Shown: in pieces, positions 16,957 to 26,724 of the stretch
How positions within the stretch are numbered: position 1 is the stretch's first letter
How the letters are laid out: each line of letters begins with the position of its first letter
Origin: a virus
Virus record (IMG/VR): IMGVR_UViG_3300034073_003250
Span: 1 to 44,752 of that record
Strand: one strand, 5' to 3'
Length of the DNA: 44,752 nucleotides
The notes under the pieces: generated by a model
Databases searched by the model: none
The model's input: only the letters and a program-made list of their open reading frames with translations
Told to the model about the DNA's origin: nothing
Translations under genes and position numbers: made by a program

Positions 16957-19104
16957 ATGCTAGGGACAGTAACCGAACAATCAAAAGCAACGCCAACACA
17001 ACAACAAGATCCCAACGCAAATGCGCCTATTCCACCTATAGCGCCACAGCAAGCGCCGACAATGCAACCTATGCAACAAACACAAACGACACAGCAGGCG
17101 CCACCACCACCTGCTTTCCAGTACCAACGTCAACCTACCGTGCAAGATTACATCAATGAAGCCAGGAAGCTTGGTCAAGAGCAAATACTTGCATTTAACC
17201 CTATTATTCAGCAACAAGCAGATGAGGCTGGAAAATCTGCAATGAAGCGGTTAATAGGTCAAAATGTGGACCTGTCATCAGGTGTTGGCAAGGACATTGT
17301 TGGAAAACAACTTAAACCCATTTTTGAGCAACAAGCGGCGCAAGCAAATGCACTTGGCGCACAACTGGGAAGCCAGGCTTTGCAGCAATATCAACAAGCT
17401 GACTATAGGAAGCAAGATCAAGATATAGCGCGCGCAAACAACATTATCACAATGATCCAGTCTGGCGGGTATACACCAACAGAAGCGGATCGTGCCTTTT
17501 TGGCATCACAAGGGTACACCGGTGATGTGGCAACAATGCAGTCAGACAACCAAAGATTAAACACCCTACTAGGCTTAATACAAAGTGGTGGATACACGCC
17601 CACTGAGTCAGACAAGGCATTTCTATCATCAAAAGGTATTGGTGGTGAGCTTGGGTCTGTGGAAATGAACCAACAGAGATTAAGCAACCTTCTAAGCTTA
17701 ATACAGCAAGGAAACTACACGCCAACAGAAGCAGATAAGGCATTCTTAGTGTCACAAGGGCTTGGTGGTAAGCTGGTGTCTTTGCCCTCTATAGAGATTG
17801 AGCAGCGCTTTGGCAGAAAAGAAGATGGGACAGCGTTTACCTCACAGCTAGAGGCTGAAGAATATTGGGCACAGCGCGGCTTTAATCGTGATCTTGTAAA
17901 CCAATACGGGATAAATCCCGCAACTGGAAAACCATGGGCATCCGAGCAAGAAGCCTTACTTGGCTGGAAAACGCTAGGGTTTAGGGAAGACGTTCTTTTG
18001 AATTATGGATTAGACCCTCGCACCGGAAAACCATTTACTTCACCACGTGCAGCAGAAGACTACTGGGAAGGTCAGAATTTTAACCGTGAGATTGTTCAAA
18101 GGTTTGGTATAGACCCGAATACCGGGAAGCCATTCCTTTCTGAGCAAGAAGGTTTACGGTATTACGAGAAAGTAAATAACCTAGACGGTTTAGATCTGCA
18201 ACAGAGAAGTGCTCTCCAAAAAATAGCACTAGCTTATGGCGTGAAGCCAGACGGGACTATGTTTGGCTCTGAAAATGAGGCCAAAGAGTTTTGGAATAAA
18301 AAAGAGATTGAGAATAAATTTGGGCTTGATCCTCGCACTGGTCAACAATTTGGTTCTGAAAATGACGCCATTGATTATTGGGATCAACGCGGATTTGATA
18401 AGAAGATTCTTCAGAAATATGGGATATCCGATTCTGGTATTCCATTTACAAACGAAGAGCAAGCTATCGCCTTCTGGAAAGCAAAAGGCTTTGAGCAAGC
18501 TTTGATTGAGAAATACGGCATTGGCCCAGATGGTAAACCACCAAAAACCGAGCAAGAAGGCCAAGCAATGCTGGATGCAAAAGAGCTAGATAGGCTAAAG
18601 CTAAACATCGAAGATAAGGCAATTGCTGACAGAATAAACGATCTTCAAGAGTGGCAGTACTACATGGAGAATGGGCGCACCTACGAGGATGAAATAGCCG
18701 ACATCATAGACACGTCTAAAACATTAGATCAGTGGAAATCATCATTGCCAAAAATACAGGCGCACATTGCCCGATTAGACGAAAGAATTGCCTATGAGGC
18801 TGTTATTAGAAAAGGAGAAACAGCCACAGCTAGATATAGGATGGAGCAATACAAAGAACAGCGAGAAATCCTTAACTCCATGGTCAGGGAAATACAGGCA
18901 GGCGTTATCCCAACGCAGGGGCTGGATTATGCGGGGTTTGATTATGTGGCACAGCAACTCGGACAAGAGCAGCCAACGCTACCAGGACAAGAGGTAATTC
19001 CGACTATCCAGCAAACCCAACAAGACAATAGCAACATACCCGAAATACCGCCGATATCAAATGCTGGAACTATTGGTGGACAAACAAACCCACTTATATA
19101 CTAG
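16957..19104 (+). CDS. repeat-containing internal virion (ejection) protein
   Basis: The product has 715 residues in three zones: a Gln/Pro-rich N-terminus (about 1-55); three copies of a roughly 42-residue module ending GGYTPTEADKAFLxSQG (about 160-275); then about seven copies of a roughly 30-36-residue module of the form YGI-x-P-x-TGKPF-x-S-E-x-EA-x-x-YW (about 280-540). A charged helical C-terminus follows. The modular repeats could form an elongated solenoid. Position after the nozzle and before two more large proteins fits ejection proteins, which leave the virion with the DNA and build a conduit across the envelope. No enzymatic motif is seen. Confidence 0.6.
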   Translation: MLGTVTEQSKATPTQQQDPNANAPIPPIAPQQAPTMQPMQQTQTTQQAPPPPAFQYQRQPTVQDYINEARKLGQEQILAFNPIIQQQADEAGKSAMKRLIGQNVDLSSGVGKDIVGKQLKPIFEQQAAQANALGAQLGSQALQQYQQADYRKQDQDIARANNIITMIQSGGYTPTEADRAFLASQGYTGDVATMQSDNQRLNTLLGLIQSGGYTPTESDKAFLSSKGIGGELGSVEMNQQRLSNLLSLIQQGNYTPTEADKAFLVSQGLGGKLVSLPSIEIEQRFGRKEDGTAFTSQLEAEEYWAQRGFNRDLVNQYGINPATGKPWASEQEALLGWKTLGFREDVLLNYGLDPRTGKPFTSPRAAEDYWEGQNFNREIVQRFGIDPNTGKPFLSEQEGLRYYEKVNNLDGLDLQQRSALQKIALAYGVKPDGTMFGSENEAKEFWNKKEIENKFGLDPRTGQQFGSENDAIDYWDQRGFDKKILQKYGISDSGIPFTNEEQAIAFWKAKGFEQALIEKYGIGPDGKPPKTEQEGQAMLDAKELDRLKLNIEDKAIADRINDLQEWQYYMENGRTYEDEIADIIDTSKTLDQWKSSLPKIQAHIARLDERIAYEAVIRKGETATARYRMEQYKEQREILNSMVREIQAGVIPTQGLDYAGFDYVAQQLGQEQPTLPGQEVIPTIQQTQQDNSNIPEIPPISNAGTIGGQTNPLIY

Positions 19105-19113
19105 GAGACAATC

Positions 19114-20244
19114 ATGCCATTAGCCCGTCAACAGTTACGACAGTATTTCCTTAGAGATTCAGAGCGCGCAAAGGCGGCCGCTGAAAACCATTTTGCGAGG
19201 TCCATGCAGATACCATTGCAACCAAAAGAAGAAAAAAAAGAGCTATCATTTTTAGAACATCTTGGAAACACTGCTGCTGGAGCGGCTTCAGGGTTTGCAC
19301 AAGGCGGGCCAATAGGCGCGGTTGTTGGTGGTGGAAGTGCGCTATATAAAAGCATGAAGACACAGGAGTTTGACCCCATTGGAAGCGCGGTTGGGCCAGC
19401 ATCATTGGTATCGGCTGGAAAAGAGGCTGGCGTTCTAACAGACTCAGGTATAACCCTAGAGGGCGTTGACCCATTAAAAGCAGCGGCATTAGGCAAGGGT
19501 TTTTTGGAGGGTGACGGATTTGGCGCGCTTGGAACAATAGGAACCATTCAACAAGCAGAGCAAAAACGTGCGCTAGAGGCAAAGAAGCTGGCAATGGAAG
19601 GTATTACAAGCGAAACGCTTTATGATAAAAAAATGAATCCAAGAGTTGTAACAAGATCAAAACTTGGCGAAGTGTTAACGATAGATGGGCGAAAGGCCAC
19701 GCCTGAGGATGATCCAATTATTAAAGATTTGAGGCCATTGGAAGCGCTTAAGGAAACAAGGGCTACTATTGAAGGTGAAAAGGAATCTAAAATAAAAGAG
19801 GCGGAGTTAACGATTGCAAAAGAAAGAAACGAAAGAGAATCTAAAAAAATTCAATATGAGAAAGATTTAAAGACAAAGGAGCAAGCTAAAGAAGATGCCG
19901 ACAGAACAGGTTCAAGTGTAACCGTTACGCTTTCAGATGGAACAAAGTACACAGCAAGGCCAGACAAGAAAGTAATGGTTGAGCTTGAAAAACTAAAAGC
20001 AGAAACAGAACGAATATTAAACCAACTCAAAATAGACCCATCAAACTTCGGTATGACCGCAAATGAAATATCACAAGCGGCTATTAAAACACGTGAATTG
20101 AATCCTAAGCTTACTTACGAGCAATCCCTTAAGCAGACAATAAAAGAAATAGAGAAAGCAAACCCAAGGTTGCTTCATCAAAGCATGAGAAAAAAAACAA
20201 GCCCAGCCTCAGCAGTTAAAGACCCATTAGGTTTATTCAGATGA
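19114..20244 (+). CDS. internal virion protein with glycine-rich membrane-active segment
   Basis: The product has 376 residues. After a basic N-terminus, residues 45-75 are Gly/Ala-rich (GNTAAGAASGFAQGGPIGAV), like membrane-inserting segments of ejection proteins; residues 150-300 are a long charged coiled coil (Lys/Glu heptads). It overlaps the next gene by ATGA. Its position in a run of three large proteins after the nozzle matches the T7 gp14-16 or P22 gp7/16/20 clusters. No catalytic motif is visible. Confidence 0.6.
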   Translation: MPLARQQLRQYFLRDSERAKAAAENHFARSMQIPLQPKEEKKELSFLEHLGNTAAGAASGFAQGGPIGAVVGGGSALYKSMKTQEFDPIGSAVGPASLVSAGKEAGVLTDSGITLEGVDPLKAAALGKGFLEGDGFGALGTIGTIQQAEQKRALEAKKLAMEGITSETLYDKKMNPRVVTRSKLGEVLTIDGRKATPEDDPIIKDLRPLEALKETRATIEGEKESKIKEAELTIAKERNERESKKIQYEKDLKTKEQAKEDADRTGSSVTVTLSDGTKYTARPDKKVMVELEKLKAETERILNQLKIDPSNFGMTANEISQAAIKTRELNPKLTYEQSLKQTIKEIEKANPRLLHQSMRKKTSPASAVKDPLGLFR

Positions 20245-23200
20245 AATACACAGAATTCTCCTCAAAAATAAAAGAAAAATATCCAGATTACGCAAATTTA
20301 GACGATGAAGAACTTGCAAGAAAAGTACTTGAGAAATACCCGGATTACAAAAAACTTAATATTGAATTTGATAAAAAAGAGGAAGCGCAACAATCCAAAG
20401 AGCCTATACCGGTGCAGCAAACAATTCAACCACCCGCGCAACCACCATCGCCTGAAAAGACATTGTCTGATTACTGGCCTGGAATAGAGGATGTAAAAGA
20501 TACAGTTAAGGGATTTGCAAAAGGAGCTGTTAGCACGGTATCTGGATTAGGTGGGGCTATGCAGGCAGCATCAAACGCTGGAGTAAAAGGAGTTGGTTCG
20601 CCAAGTCAATCAAATTCTGGAAACATTCCAACTGAAGGAAAGCCAGGTCTTGGAGAAACAATAAACAAGCTAGCTCAGTCTGTAGACAAAAAATACCTTG
20701 AGCTAAAAAATGATGAAGCCCTTTTGCCCAAAATAACTTCTGGCTTTGGTTCTGCTGCGACATTTCTAATCCCCGGTATGGGAGTTGCAGGAACAACATC
20801 AAAGGTGGCTACGGTCGCCCCTCGTGTAGCAGCATGGCTTGGTATAGGTACATCTGCGGTTTTGGAGTCTGCCGTAAACGCAGGAGGTGTTTACAATGAA
20901 GCGCTTAGCCGTGGAATGACAGATGAAGAGGCGAAATCAGCAGCCGGAAAAACGTTTGTGGCTAACCTGCCTGTAAATACAGTTTTAAGCAGATTAAACA
21001 AATTGGTGTTCTCAAAAATGCCAGAAGGGAAAAGGGCTGTATCCGCACTAAAGTCAGCAGGCGAAGAGGCGGCTCAAGAGGGTTTGCAACAGGCTATACA
21101 AAATATATTTTTACATGATCCAGTCCTGCAAGGTGTGCCTGAATCAGCACTTATTGGGGGTATCGTTGGAGGCGGTATAGGTAGCGTTATGTATAGCGCG
21201 GAAACGCCTCAAGATCAAATACAGCCACGGCAAGAAGCACCTCAGTCAAGTCCAGCTGAATTGATGGCAACAGAGCAAGAAATAGAAATCCCAAATAAAG
21301 AAACGCTTTCAATTTCAAGTCCAACCACTGCGCCTATTAAATCTGAAAGGACTAGACAGCCAAAAATCGAAATAAGTCAACAGGTCCCAGTTGTTAACCA
21401 AGGGACTGATACTCAAACAACAAGCGCACAGCCTACAACGCAATCTGTAAGTGAGGATGTAGGGGGAGATTTAAACCTGGACTCAAGAAAGTGGCAGGTA
21501 GATATGCCAACTGAAAAGAGCACAGATAAGACAATCAATAAAACACAAATCATCCGACAAATAACAAAGGATTTTGATATTCCAATTCGTGGGAAGGCTA
21601 CACAGCGGTGGCAAAAAGCAACGCAGGGAACATACAACACAAAAACAGATGTTATAAGGACTAGAACATGGGGAGAGCTTGAGCCATTGGTGCATGAGGT
21701 GGCCCACAAAATAGACTTTTCAAGAAGAAAGAAAAAGAAAGAGGACGGAAAGCCTATTGGGAATTGGTTACTAAAAGAAACACCAGCCCAGAATGAATTG
21801 CGCGCCTTGGACTATGAGCCAAACAAGGGACGAATTCATGAGGGATTTGCTGAATTCATGAGGCATTATCTAACAACAGGAAAAGCACAAGAGCTTGCGC
21901 CAAAATTCTACGACTACTTTACAAAAAAATTTCTACCAGAAAATCCAGATATTGCGGAAAAGGTAGAAAGAAATCGATCAATGCTTGAGATATGGCAACA
22001 ACAAGGTGCGGAAGAGCGCATTAATCAACAAATTGATTTCAGGGGCGAACATGAAAAAATGCCATGGCGGGACAAGTTAACAAAAATAAAAGAAGAAGCA
22101 TATACACAGTTTGTTGACTCCCTATACCCAGTACAAAAAGTAACTAAAGAGGTAGAAAGAAGAATAGGCAAAGAGCTTAGACCCTCAAAGAACCCATTTA
22201 AAATCGCTACAATGCTAAAGAGTAAATCTTTGGCAACAGCAAGATCTTTTGTAATGGATAAGGCCGTAGATGTAAATGGAAATATAGTTGGCCCAGGACT
22301 TCGAGAGGTAATTTCCCCTATACCAAAAGACCAAATGCGAAACTTTATTAAGTACGCTACAGTTAGAAGGGCAAAATTTCTTCATGACAGTAGAGGTATA
22401 GAGACCGGATTTGATATTCGTGATGTAAATTACGTACTAAACAAGTATCAAAACAAAGCCTGGGATGAGGTATCAGATTCACTTACAAATTGGTCAAATA
22501 ATCTAATAAACTACCTTGTAGAATCCGGCGGTCTATCAAAAGAAGCTGCTGAAATTATTAGGAATATGAACCCTATCTACCTCCCCCTTAAAAGGGCTTT
22601 TGCAGAAGAGTTGGAGGTAAGACGTGTAGGGCCGGGTGGTGCAAAGATGGCTAATATGGGCTCTCCAATAAAGAGCATAGGTAATAGTGGTCGTGCTGTG
22701 ATAAACCCATTAGAAAGTCTTATATCTCAGGCATCAGAGATAATATCAAAAGCGAATAGAATGCGTGTTGCTTCCGCAATAGCTGAAGTTGCAAATGAGC
22801 AGGGCGTCGGAGGTTTTATAGAAAGGGTACCAGCTCCATTGGAGGCAAGTCGTTTATCCTTAAAAGAAATAGTCGGGGCTCTTGAAAGTAAAGGTTTAAT
22901 AAAAGAAGGGACGGATAAGGCAGAAATCCCTGATGATGTCTTAACCTTTTTCACGGAATCCCCAGTCTACAAAGGTAAAGACAACATTATAATGATTTGG
23001 AGAAACGGGGAGCGAGAATTTTATGAGGTTCACCCGGACCTAAAAAAGGCTATGGATAGCATAGACCCAATAAAGCTAGGGATTGTTTTAAGGATCATGG
23101 CGCCAGCCACAAGATTATTAAGGCTTGGGGCAACAGGGCTAAGCACTACATTTTCCCTTGTTCATAATCCGATAAGGGACGCATTAGGCTATTCCGCAAC

Positions 23201-24509
23201 ATCAAAGTCAAAAAACGCAAATCCATTACAGCCACTAAAAGGGTTATGGGATAACTACAACAGCCAAGAAGGGGATCTCATATGGCGATACAAGGCCATG
23301 GGAGGGAAAATGTCTGGGCAGGTTGGATTTGACCGGATTTCGTCACAGGCGCTTTTAGATGAAGTCTTAAATGCCAACCTCGGTAAAAAGGGCGTTGCTT
23401 TAAAGGTGGTTAAAAACCCGATACAAACCCTTCGTGAAATACTATCATTCTCAGAACTTGGCCCTAGGGTATCTGAGCTAACAAGACGTTATGAACAGTT
23501 AAAAAAAATCCATCCAGATTGGACAGAGGAAGACGTTTTTATAGAGGCATACAATGATGCTCAAGACGTAACCGTTAACTTCACAAGATCAGGATCTACA
23601 GGTAGAAAAATCAATGAGGCAACGGCCTTTTTCAACGCATCAATACAGGGGCCAAACAAGTTGTATCGTGCGTACAAAGATAATCCGTCGCGCATCATAT
23701 TGGCGGGGCTGCTATTGGTAACATTGCCAAAGCTTGTAGAGTGGTTAATTTTTAAGGATGAAGACTGGTACAACAATCTACCTTATGAATACAAGTACAC
23801 AAACTATTTTATAAAGTTAAGCAATGGGAACATAGTCAGGATACCAACACCTTTTGAGATTGGGATGATATTTGGATCTACGGTGCTTTCTGCATTAGAT
23901 TCGGCTGTTAAGAAAAGCGAAAAACCAGCAAGTGCTATGCTAAACGTTTTGGAAAAAACAATTCCCCCATTAATACCAACCGTACTGAAGCCATGGCTGG
24001 AGGTTTTGGAAAACAAAAACTTTCTTGGTCAACCTATAGAAACACCGGCAGATAGGCGTCTATACGTTACAGAAAGATACAATGAAAATACCATGTATCT
24101 TTCAAGGCTATTTTCAAAAGGCCTTGACAATGTAGGCATATCGCTATCTCCAAAACAAATAGACCACTTGATACATGGGTACACTGGCGGCGTTTTAAAA
24201 CAAGGTGGCGATTTGTCATCTGGAGAGATGGCAGATTTACCATTTTTTGGGAGATTGTTTTTGAGAATGCCAGAAAGACCAAGGCGCCAACTCAATGAGT
24301 TTTATGCTGATTATGAGGTTTTATCTCAAAAAAAAGCCTCTGGCATAGAAACGCCAGAAGAAAATGCAAGATTGATAGAGCTGAAAGCGACAAAGCGGAT
24401 ATTAGATTCTGCAAGAAAAATAGCTAAGAAAAATGAGAATGATGATGAGATTGTTCAAATGCAAATACAAAGGATGGCCGATGCACTAAAACAAGGTGGC
24501 TATGATTAG
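20241..24509 (+). CDS. giant polyvalent internal virion protein with zincin motif and LPD38-like C-terminus
   Basis: The 1422-residue protein is the largest gene. A hydrophobic Gly/Ala region lies at about 155-300. A metallopeptidase-like signature follows: LVHEVAHKID (His485, Glu486, His489), then HEGFAEFMRHYL (around 533), where a downstream Glu could be the third ligand, as in gluzincins. The C-terminal half, from NPIRDALGY to NFTRSGSTGRKINEATAFFNASIQGPN (about 980-1140) with a following hydrophobic helix, matches my memory of large polyvalent protein domain LPD38. These proteins are ejected into the host with the DNA; a protease could cut peptidoglycan crosslinks or host factors. ATGA overlap with the preceding gene. 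Confidence 0.75.
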   Translation: MKYTEFSSKIKEKYPDYANLDDEELARKVLEKYPDYKKLNIEFDKKEEAQQSKEPIPVQQTIQPPAQPPSPEKTLSDYWPGIEDVKDTVKGFAKGAVSTVSGLGGAMQAASNAGVKGVGSPSQSNSGNIPTEGKPGLGETINKLAQSVDKKYLELKNDEALLPKITSGFGSAATFLIPGMGVAGTTSKVATVAPRVAAWLGIGTSAVLESAVNAGGVYNEALSRGMTDEEAKSAAGKTFVANLPVNTVLSRLNKLVFSKMPEGKRAVSALKSAGEEAAQEGLQQAIQNIFLHDPVLQGVPESALIGGIVGGGIGSVMYSAETPQDQIQPRQEAPQSSPAELMATEQEIEIPNKETLSISSPTTAPIKSERTRQPKIEISQQVPVVNQGTDTQTTSAQPTTQSVSEDVGGDLNLDSRKWQVDMPTEKSTDKTINKTQIIRQITKDFDIPIRGKATQRWQKATQGTYNTKTDVIRTRTWGELEPLVHEVAHKIDFSRRKKKKEDGKPIGNWLLKETPAQNELRALDYEPNKGRIHEGFAEFMRHYLTTGKAQELAPKFYDYFTKKFLPENPDIAEKVERNRSMLEIWQQQGAEERINQQIDFRGEHEKMPWRDKLTKIKEEAYTQFVDSLYPVQKVTKEVERRIGKELRPSKNPFKIATMLKSKSLATARSFVMDKAVDVNGNIVGPGLREVISPIPKDQMRNFIKYATVRRAKFLHDSRGIETGFDIRDVNYVLNKYQNKAWDEVSDSLTNWSNNLINYLVESGGLSKEAAEIIRNMNPIYLPLKRAFAEELEVRRVGPGGAKMANMGSPIKSIGNSGRAVINPLESLISQASEIISKANRMRVASAIAEVANEQGVGGFIERVPAPLEASRLSLKEIVGALESKGLIKEGTDKAEIPDDVLTFFTESPVYKGKDNIIMIWRNGEREFYEVHPDLKKAMDSIDPIKLGIVLRIMAPATRLLRLGATGLSTTFSLVHNPIRDALGYSATSKSKNANPLQPLKGLWDNYNSQEGDLIWRYKAMGGKMSGQVGFDRISSQALLDEVLNANLGKKGVALKVVKNPIQTLREILSFSELGPRVSELTRRYEQLKKIHPDWTEEDVFIEAYNDAQDVTVNFTRSGSTGRKINEATAFFNASIQGPNKLYRAYKDNPSRIILAGLLLVTLPKLVEWLIFKDEDWYNNLPYEYKYTNYFIKLSNGNIVRIPTPFEIGMIFGSTVLSALDSAVKKSEKPASAMLNVLEKTIPPLIPTVLKPWLEVLENKNFLGQPIETPADRRLYVTERYNENTMYLSRLFSKGLDNVGISLSPKQIDHLIHGYTGGVLKQGGDLSSGEMADLPFFGRLFLRMPERPRRQLNEFYADYEVLSQKKASGIETPEENARLIELKATKRILDSARKIAKKNENDDEIVQMQIQRMADALKQGGYD

Positions 24510-24552
24510 GTTTTTGTGCTAGATTCTAAAAAAATGCATAAGGAGACACTAC

Positions 24553-25185
24553 TTGTCTTTGACAGAGTTACAGACCGTAAATGACTATCTAGAGCTAGAG
24601 AGCTATGACAATACCAAGATAGATCTTGGTGATGATGTTATGGTCGAAAACTTTACAGAGAGTTTTAGGCAAACCGTACCAAACGAATTACGCCAAAACG
24701 GGGTTAGGTATTGGCATAACAGTTTTGATGTGATTAAAAACGGAAACCACCACATAGTCCACAAAGACAGCATTTTTGCAAAAAAAGAGCCAGGTGCAGA
24801 TGTTGAACTGCTCAATCCTGGCGTTTTAGCCTATCAAGACATTGTTAGCCAAGAATATCTTGGGGCAGAGGTAAGGCGACAAAACTTCTTTGTCGTCGCG
24901 CACAGTGGTATAGATGACATTAAAGAGGGACATATTGTGGTGGTTCGACCACAAGCTTTTGTGCGTGTAAATATAGACAATAGACGGATGTACTACATAC
25001 AGCCTGATAACATTATACTCCACGCTGGCGACCACAAAACAAATCCAGGCCCAAGCTATAGCATGTACCCTCGACATGAATTTAATGGGCTTATGATTAA
25101 AAAGGGAGCTGGAATAATCTCTATATCCAGGAAGAGTGGCGAGTATTGCCTGTGTAAGACATCAGACATTTTAGGGGTGATTTAA
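24553..25185 (+). CDS. late-module protein of unknown function
   Basis: A 210-residue soluble protein. The TTG at 24553 is taken as start because AGGAG lies 7 bp upstream and no ATG is near. No family is recognised. The middle part (about 75-170) looks like a beta-rich domain (HIVVVRPQAFVRVNIDNRR). It lies 2 bp before the lysozyme gene, so it is either the last virion gene or part of the lysis block. Confidence 0.6.
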   Translation: MSLTELQTVNDYLELESYDNTKIDLGDDVMVENFTESFRQTVPNELRQNGVRYWHNSFDVIKNGNHHIVHKDSIFAKKEPGADVELLNPGVLAYQDIVSQEYLGAEVRRQNFFVVAHSGIDDIKEGHIVVVRPQAFVRVNIDNRRMYYIQPDNIILHAGDHKTNPGPSYSMYPRHEFNGLMIKKGAGIISISRKSGEYCLCKTSDILGVI

Positions 25186-25187
25186 CC

Positions 25188-25622
25188 ATGGCGATAAAAG
25201 AGGCTGTTGATCTTATTAAAAGGTATGAGGGATGTAAGCTGGAGGCCTATTTGTGCCCTGCAAATGTATGGACAATTGGCTGGGGTCATACAGGCACTGA
25301 GGTAATAAAAGGATTAAAGATAACACAGGAAGAGGCAGACAGGCTACTTGAGAAGGATATTGAAAGAATTGAATCCACAATCAAGCCAATGATCAAAGTT
25401 CCTGTTAATGAAAACCAGCTTGGGGCTTTGATATCTTTTGCGTATAACCTTGGACCTTATGCGTTAAAGAAGTCAACGCTTTTAAAAATGATAAACGAAG
25501 GTAAGGCAGACGAGGCCGGCCCTCAGTTTAATCGTTGGGTGTATGCAGCAGGGACAAAGCTTTCAGGGCTTGTATCAAGAAGAGAGCTTGAGAGACAGTT
25601 GTTTGAGAAAGAAGTTTCATGA
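25188..25622 (+). CDS. endolysin: phage lysozyme, GH24
   Basis: The product has 144 residues with the T4/P1-type catalytic pattern: Glu14 in RYEG, Cys23 and Thr29 in NVWTIGWGHTG, i.e. E-x8-C-x5-T as in P1 and lambdoid lysozymes where Cys replaces Asp. It hydrolyses the MurNAc-GlcNAc bond of peptidoglycan. No signal peptide or SAR segment is present, so release needs the holin encoded downstream. The later motif ALISFAYNLG is also typical. Length is slightly short (160 usual). The next gene starts in an ATGA overlap. Confidence 0.93.
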   Translation: MAIKEAVDLIKRYEGCKLEAYLCPANVWTIGWGHTGTEVIKGLKITQEEADRLLEKDIERIESTIKPMIKVPVNENQLGALISFAYNLGPYALKKSTLLKMINEGKADEAGPQFNRWVYAAGTKLSGLVSRRELERQLFEKEVS

Positions 25623-25984
25623 CAATCGATATCTCAAGCCTATTTGAAATAGCGGGCTCTGCTGCTGCTGGTGCAGTAAGTGCCATAACTGCAATGTATA
25701 AGCTGTTTGTTCCCAGGGGAGAGGCTAGAGAGTATAGGCGAGGAGTTGATCAACAAAACGCATTGATCTTAAATAGGATACTGAGCGTCGAAACGTCGTT
25801 ATCCAAAGAGGTAAAAGACCACAGAGAAAGCGTAGAAGAACATAGGGCGTTTTTATTTAAGAGGCTGGACAACGTTGAGTTTGCATTATCTAAGGCTATT
25901 ACAAGGGAAACACTAGACGATGTAATGGGGCCATTAAAGGATGATTTGAGAGAAATAAAGCAGCTATTAAGAGGAAGATTATGA
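25619..25984 (+). CDS. lysis-cassette membrane/coiled-coil protein
   Basis: The 121-residue protein has one N-terminal hydrophobic, Ala/Gly-rich segment (about 8-30, EIAGSAAAGAVSAITAMYKLF) followed by a long charged coiled coil to the end. This is the architecture of inner-membrane spanins (Rz-like) or holin-accessory proteins. No lipobox-type outer-membrane spanin was found overlapping it. It overlaps lysozyme by ATGA and the next gene by ATGA, so it belongs to the lysis operon. Confidence 0.6.
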   Translation: MTIDISSLFEIAGSAAAGAVSAITAMYKLFVPRGEAREYRRGVDQQNALILNRILSVETSLSKEVKDHRESVEEHRAFLFKRLDNVEFALSKAITRETLDDVMGPLKDDLREIKQLLRGRL

Positions 25985-26265
25985 AAATAAAAATGCAGGA
26001 ATATATTGGGATAAGAACGGTACAGGCAAAGAAAATGACACGTGGGGAATTCAATGAGGAATACCAAAAGAAAAACCCTTTGAGCGGGAACCCAGAAGAA
26101 GAGGGATATTTGGTTTTGGTTAGGCAGGGATTTGGCTTCTGGCAAAAGAAGGAAGAGTTTGAGCCTCATTTTATTCTTAACGACAATGATATTAGTATAT
26201 TAGATATAAAATCAGCGCTCGAGACGAAACCAGCGGAATTAACTAAATTGAAAGAAGTGAGATAA
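25981..26265 (+). CDS. conserved phage protein, paralogue of the next gene
   Basis: A 94-residue protein that shares its N-terminal half with the next gene: both have YIG(I/V), then MTRGE(F/Y)N, NP-x-x-x-GY, W-x-x-K-x-x-FE. This is a widespread phage N-terminal module of unknown function that I recognise by its YIGV...MTRxEYN...ENPxDEGYLV pattern. Here it stands alone, without the C-terminal domain the neighbour has. A tandem duplication followed by loss of the second domain is likely. Confidence 0.65.
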   Translation: MKIKMQEYIGIRTVQAKKMTRGEFNEEYQKKNPLSGNPEEEGYLVLVRQGFGFWQKKEEFEPHFILNDNDISILDIKSALETKPAELTKLKEVR

Positions 26266-26267
26266 AA

Positions 26268-26723
26268 ATGAATATGAAAACATATATAGGCGTGCAAATG
26301 GTTTCCGCTATGGAGATGACAAGAGGTGAATACAATACGTTCAGAGGTTTGGAAATTCCAGAGAATGAAAACCCTAATGATCCTGGTTATATGGTTAAAT
26401 ATCAAGATGGATATGTTACGTGGGCGCAAAAATATCAATTTGAAAAATTTTGTTTGGAAATTCAAGACGAAACAAAAATAACCATATCTGAAGTGGTAAA
26501 AATGGTAGATGGCGTATCTACTACAAAATTAGATGAAAAAACAACGCTTGTGTCATCTAAAGGGCTCACTGGTTTTGTTACTCATTCTGTTTCTAGTTGC
26601 GTTGATCCTAAAAATTATGATGAAAAAATAGGCAAAGAAATAGGAGAGAAACGCATTCAGGATAAAATATGGGGACACCTTGGCTTTGTTTTGCAATGGG
26701 CAAAAAACGGATTAGGAGCATAA
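26268..26723 (+). CDS. two-domain protein with N4 Gp49/Sf6 Gp66-like C-terminus
   Basis: A 151-residue protein. Residues 1-70 are the YIGV...MTRGEYN module shared with the upstream paralogue. Residues 85-150 (SKGLTGFVTHSVSSCVDPKN, then YDEKIGKEIGEKRIQDKIWG) match the phage N4 Gp49/Sf6 gene 66 family, whose hallmark is a CVDPxNF...EIGxxIA...KIW pattern. The biochemical function of the family is unknown; similar fusions are common near lysis genes. Confidence 0.75.
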   Translation: MNMKTYIGVQMVSAMEMTRGEYNTFRGLEIPENENPNDPGYMVKYQDGYVTWAQKYQFEKFCLEIQDETKITISEVVKMVDGVSTTKLDEKTTLVSSKGLTGFVTHSVSSCVDPKNYDEKIGKEIGEKRIQDKIWGHLGFVLQWAKNGLGA

Positions 26724-26724
26724 C

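Noticed and set aside
19128-19594. Two 139-147-codon minus-strand frames
   Set aside because: Both lie inside the 376-residue virion gene and reflect its codon bias.
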